Shown in pieces: positions 6,597 to 8,428 of a stretch of DNA of 8,428 nucleotides. The stretch lies in NCBI GenBank assembly GCA_902796115.1, contig CADBNX010000228.1:1-8428 (forward strand). Direction: 5' to 3'. Positions within the stretch are counted from its first letter, which is position 1. Each line of letters opens with the position of its first letter. The DNA comes from an uncultured Eubacteriales bacterium. GTDB lineage: Bacteria > Bacillota > Clostridia > Christensenellales > Aristaeellaceae. The notes beneath the pieces are model-generated. The model had not been told where the DNA came from. It was given only the letters and a program-made list of their open reading frames with translations, and made no database searches. The position numbers and the translations under genes are program-made.

Positions 6597-6609
6597 GGTT
6601 TATTAAACC
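6597..6609. promoter_or_regulatory. Operator-like palindrome 3 over the -10 element (GGTTTA-N-TAAACC)
   Basis: GGTTTA and TAAACC are perfect 6-base arms around a single T. The half-site resembles those of palindromes 1 and 2, but the spacing is shorter by several bases, so the same protein may not bind in the same way. It covers the -10 element of the regulator promoter completely. Confidence 0.4.
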
Positions 6610-6630
6610 ACAACCGCTGTTTCTTGTCAA
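6602..6630 (-). promoter_or_regulatory. Promoter of the regulator-pot operon (sigma-A type)
   Basis: On the minus strand a perfect -35 TTGACA (6625-6630) is followed after 17 bases by TTTAAT (6602-6607), which is one base off the -10 consensus and has a TG-extended element just before it. An A-rich tract (complement of 6631-6640) lies upstream and could act as an UP element. The predicted start is near 6595, about 80 bases before the GTG. No other clear promoter was seen before potA, so this one probably drives the whole operon. Confidence 0.8.
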
Positions 6631-6653
6631 TTGTTTTTTTCGGAAATCATGGC

Positions 6654-6682
6654 TTGCAAAGAAAAATAATTTATGGTACAAT
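6654..6682 (+). promoter_or_regulatory. Promoter of ctsR operon (sigma-A type)
   Basis: TTGCAA (6654-6659), a 17-base spacer and TACAAT (6677-6682), with a TG-extended element at 6674-6675. The predicted start is near 6689, which falls at the first base pairs of the CtsR box. The -35 elements of this and the opposing regulator promoter are only 23 bp apart, back to back. Confidence 0.82.
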
Positions 6683-6687
6683 TTAAA

Positions 6688-6704
6688 AGTCAAAGTAAGT
6701 CAAT
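6688..6704 (+). promoter_or_regulatory. CtsR box (heptad direct repeat)
   Basis: AGTCAAA (6688-6694), a 3-base spacer and AGTCAAT (6698-6704) match the known CtsR operator, a direct repeat of A/G-GTCAAA heptads separated by three bases. It overlaps the predicted transcription start of ctsR, so bound CtsR would block initiation; this is the usual autoregulation of ctsR operons. A further half-site in the opposite orientation (TTTTGAC, 6707-6713) follows, forming GTCAA-N5-TTGAC with the second heptad. Confidence 0.85.
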
Positions 6705-6728
6705 TATTTTGACGGCGGAGGTGATTTG

Positions 6729-7244
6729 ATGCGACTCAGCGATACGATAGAAGCATTTATCAAATCGCTCTTACAGGAAGACCAGGAAACGTGCGAGCTC
6801 AAGCGCAATGAGCTGGCGGAGTATTTTCACTGCGCTCCGTCCCAGATCAATTATGTCCTCTCCACCCGTTTCACGCCTGACCACGGCTATGTGATATCCA
6901 GCCAGCGGGGCGGGGGAGGCTTTGTGCGCATCGTGCGGATCAGGACGGACGAGGCGCAGGGCCTGACGTATTATCTGAACGAAAGGATCGGGGATGAGAT
7001 CGACGAGCAGCGCGCAAGGATCATCTGCCATCATCTGGCGGAAAAAGGCGTGGTGACGCTTGATGAAGCAAGGATCATGTTTTCGGCGCTGAACCGACAG
7101 GCGATGTCCGTTCCGGTTCCGGAGTCCCTGAAAAACATCCTGCGTGCGAAAATCCTGAAAAACATGCTGCTGGCCGTGGCTCAGAAACAGGAAAGAAAAC
7201 AGCGGGAAGCGGAAGGCGGAAAGGAAGAATACCATGCTTTGTGA
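6729..7244 (+). CDS. ctsR: Class III stress gene repressor CtsR
   Basis: The 171-residue product matches CtsR throughout: RLSDTIEAFIKSLL, LKRNELAEYFHCAPSQINYV (24-43) for the helix-turn-helix, TRFTPDHGYVISSQRGGGGF (46-65) for the winged region, and a C-terminal helical dimerisation part (about 75-155). Arg60 before the four glycines corresponds to the tip arginine that reads DNA and is phosphorylated by McsB in Bacillus relatives. CtsR represses clp and stress genes under normal conditions. The ATG at 6729 is preferred over the in-frame TTG at 6726 because GGAGG ends seven bases before the ATG. The stop lies 11 bp inside mcsA. A CtsR box at its own promoter indicates autorepression. Confidence 0.96.
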   Translation: MRLSDTIEAFIKSLLQEDQETCELKRNELAEYFHCAPSQINYVLSTRFTPDHGYVISSQRGGGGFVRIVRIRTDEAQGLTYYLNERIGDEIDEQRARIICHHLAEKGVVTLDEARIMFSALNRQAMSVPVPESLKNILRAKILKNMLLAVAQKQERKQREAEGGKEEYHAL

Positions 7245-7755
7245 AGAATGCGGGGAAAGGGAAGCACAGGTTCTTGTAACCACCGTTGTGAACGGGGAAA
7301 CGACCAGGCTTCATCTTTGCCGGGAATGCGTTAAAAAATACCAGACAGGCGGAAACATCTCCGCGCTGCTTGCGGCGATTCTTTCCTCCATGGCGAAAGC
7401 ACACGAAGCGGAAGACAAAACCTGCCCCAAATGCGGGATGACCCTGGCGGAATTCCGCCGCGGCGGAATGCTGGGATGCACGGAGTGTTATCAGGCGTTC
7501 CACAGCGAACTGACGCCGCTGCTGAACCGGATTCACGGAAGGAACCAGCACGCCGGACACAGGCCGCCTTCGGACGCGAAAAAACAGAAAGCACTTGAGG
7601 AAATTGCCTCGATGCGCGCGGAAATGAACCGTGCCGTTGCGGATGAACGCTATGAAGAAGCTGCCGTACTGCGCGACAGGATCAGGGAACTGAACGAAAA
7701 AATGACCGCGTCCGACGGCGAAAGAGAAAAGGCGGAGGAGACGGAAAAGGAATGA
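7234..7755 (+). CDS. mcsA: McsA, zinc-binding activator of protein arginine kinase
   Basis: The 173-residue product has four CxxC pairs: Cys3/Cys6, Cys29/Cys32, Cys64/Cys67 and Cys82/Cys85, enough for two zinc sites. A C-terminal UVR (UvrB/UvrC) motif follows at about 120-155 (MNRAVADERYEEAAVLRDRI) and then a charged, likely coiled tail. This is the standard McsA layout. McsA activates McsB and modulates CtsR and ClpC. The ATG overlaps the end of ctsR by 11 bp, with AAAGGAAG as ribosome binding site, and the stop overlaps mcsB by 4 bp, so the three genes are translationally coupled. Confidence 0.95.
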   Translation: MLCEECGEREAQVLVTTVVNGETTRLHLCRECVKKYQTGGNISALLAAILSSMAKAHEAEDKTCPKCGMTLAEFRRGGMLGCTECYQAFHSELTPLLNRIHGRNQHAGHRPPSDAKKQKALEEIASMRAEMNRAVADERYEEAAVLRDRIRELNEKMTASDGEREKAEETEKE

Positions 7756-8428
7756 GTACGACAGCTGAAAGCAGGGTGATCCTTTCTTCCCGGGTACGGC
7801 TTGCCCGGAATTTCGCCGATCTGCCGTACCGCCCGAAGATGACCCAGCAGCAGGCGGACGAATGCATCGAAAGGGTACTGAACGTTCTTCGGGACGAACC
7901 GGAGCAGTTCCGTTACTTTCCGATGCGCGGGATCAGCGACAGCCAGAAGCAGGCTTTTGTGGAGGATCACAGGATCAGTCCCGATCTGTTCCGAAGCGAT
8001 GACCGCGGAGCCGCGCTGATCAGCGAGGACGGCAGCACCGTGATCATGGTGAATGAGGAAGACCACCTGCGCATCCAGGCGTTCTGCGCGGGGCTGTCGC
8101 TTGAGCCGGCCGCGCGGTCCGCTTTCGCGGTGGAGGAAGCGCTGGAGAGGAAACTGCAGTTCGCGTTCGACAGCCAGTGGGGGTATCTGACCGCGTGCCC
8201 CACCAATACCGGAACCGGAATGCGCGCGTCCGTAATGCTGCACCTACCGTATCTGACAAAGGGAAAAAACATGGGGGAAGTCACACAGCTGGCCGCGAAA
8301 CTCGGACTGACCATGCGCGGCATGTACGGCGAGGGCAGCGAAGCACTGGGCAACGTATACCAGCTGAGCAATCAGGTGACCCTCGGCAAAACCGAGGACG
8401 AACTGATCGAAGCGGTCACGGCGGTTGC
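7752..8428 (+). CDS. mcsB: Protein arginine kinase McsB, N-terminal part (cut by window edge)
   Basis: The ATG (7752-7754) overlaps the mcsA stop as ATGA. The frame stays open for 225 codons to the right edge, out of about 350 expected. Phosphagen-kinase motifs are present: SSRVRLARN (12-20), NEEDHLRIQ (101-109), FDSQWGYLTACPTNTGTGMR (139-158) with Cys149 in the conserved CPTN segment, then RASVMLHLP (158-166). McsB phosphorylates arginines on CtsR and on damaged proteins, which marks them for ClpCP. The C-terminal phosphoarginine-binding part is outside the window. By common order clpC would follow; this is not visible here. Confidence 0.96.
   Translation, partial: MSTTAESRVILSSRVRLARNFADLPYRPKMTQQQADECIERVLNVLRDEPEQFRYFPMRGISDSQKQAFVEDHRISPDLFRSDDRGAALISEDGSTVIMVNEEDHLRIQAFCAGLSLEPAARSAFAVEEALERKLQFAFDSQWGYLTACPTNTGTGMRASVMLHLPYLTKGKNMGEVTQLAAKLGLTMRGMYGEGSEALGNVYQLSNQVTLGKTEDELIEAVTAV

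Noticed and set aside
6513..6728. Possible riboswitch or small RNA gene in the divergent spacer
   Set aside because: The spacer is fully accounted for by two promoters, palindromic operators and a CtsR box; the A/T-rich arms suit protein binding, and no conserved RNA fold was recognised.
7650..8243. Minus-strand open frames opposite mcsA and mcsB
   Set aside because: Both strands cannot be explained at once, and mcsA/mcsB are clear from motifs and coupled starts.

Overview
The window reads as a chromosomal segment of a moderately GC-rich Bacillota (Firmicutes). The main clue is the ctsR-mcsA-mcsB stress cluster, which is confined to that phylum. The sigma-A type promoters and strong AGGAGG ribosome binding sites agree with it. 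A secreted protein that joins a peptidoglycan-binding repeat to a phosphodiester glycosidase domain, together with the base composition, reminds me of gut or rumen Clostridia (Christensenellales-like), but that placement is a guess from style, not a match.

Layout. Minus strand, from the right: a GTG-started XRE-cupin regulator (5970-6512), then potA, potB, potC and potD for a polyamine-type ABC importer (5952 down to 1741), then a secreted NAGPA-domain protein (1703-483). All are packed with 4-8 bp overlaps or short gaps. After a 150 bp spacer with its own promoter comes the start of gap (glyceraldehyde-3-phosphate dehydrogenase), which runs off the left edge. Plus strand, diverging from the regulator: ctsR (6729), mcsA (7234) and mcsB (7752, cut by the right edge), translationally coupled by overlaps.

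Control. The 216 bp between the regulator and ctsR holds two back-to-back promoters with good -35/-10 elements and TG-extended -10s. The regulator promoter is covered and followed by palindromes of the GTTTAG-N5-CTAAAC type, most likely operators through which the XRE-cupin protein controls itself and the pot operon. The ctsR promoter carries a textbook CtsR heptad repeat over its transcription start, implying autorepression of the stress operon.

How the genes work together. PotD would capture the polyamine outside the cell, PotB and PotC form the membrane channel, PotA powers transport, and the XRE-cupin protein probably senses polyamine or a related ligand. CtsR represses protein quality-control genes; McsA and McsB form the arginine-kinase system that inactivates CtsR and marks proteins for ClpCP.

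The most unusual item is PotA. It is about 160 residues longer than normal because its C-terminal TOBE region is split by a tandem pair of 87-residue units resembling the bacterial Ig-like repeats of surface proteins, here in what should be a cytoplasmic ATPase.
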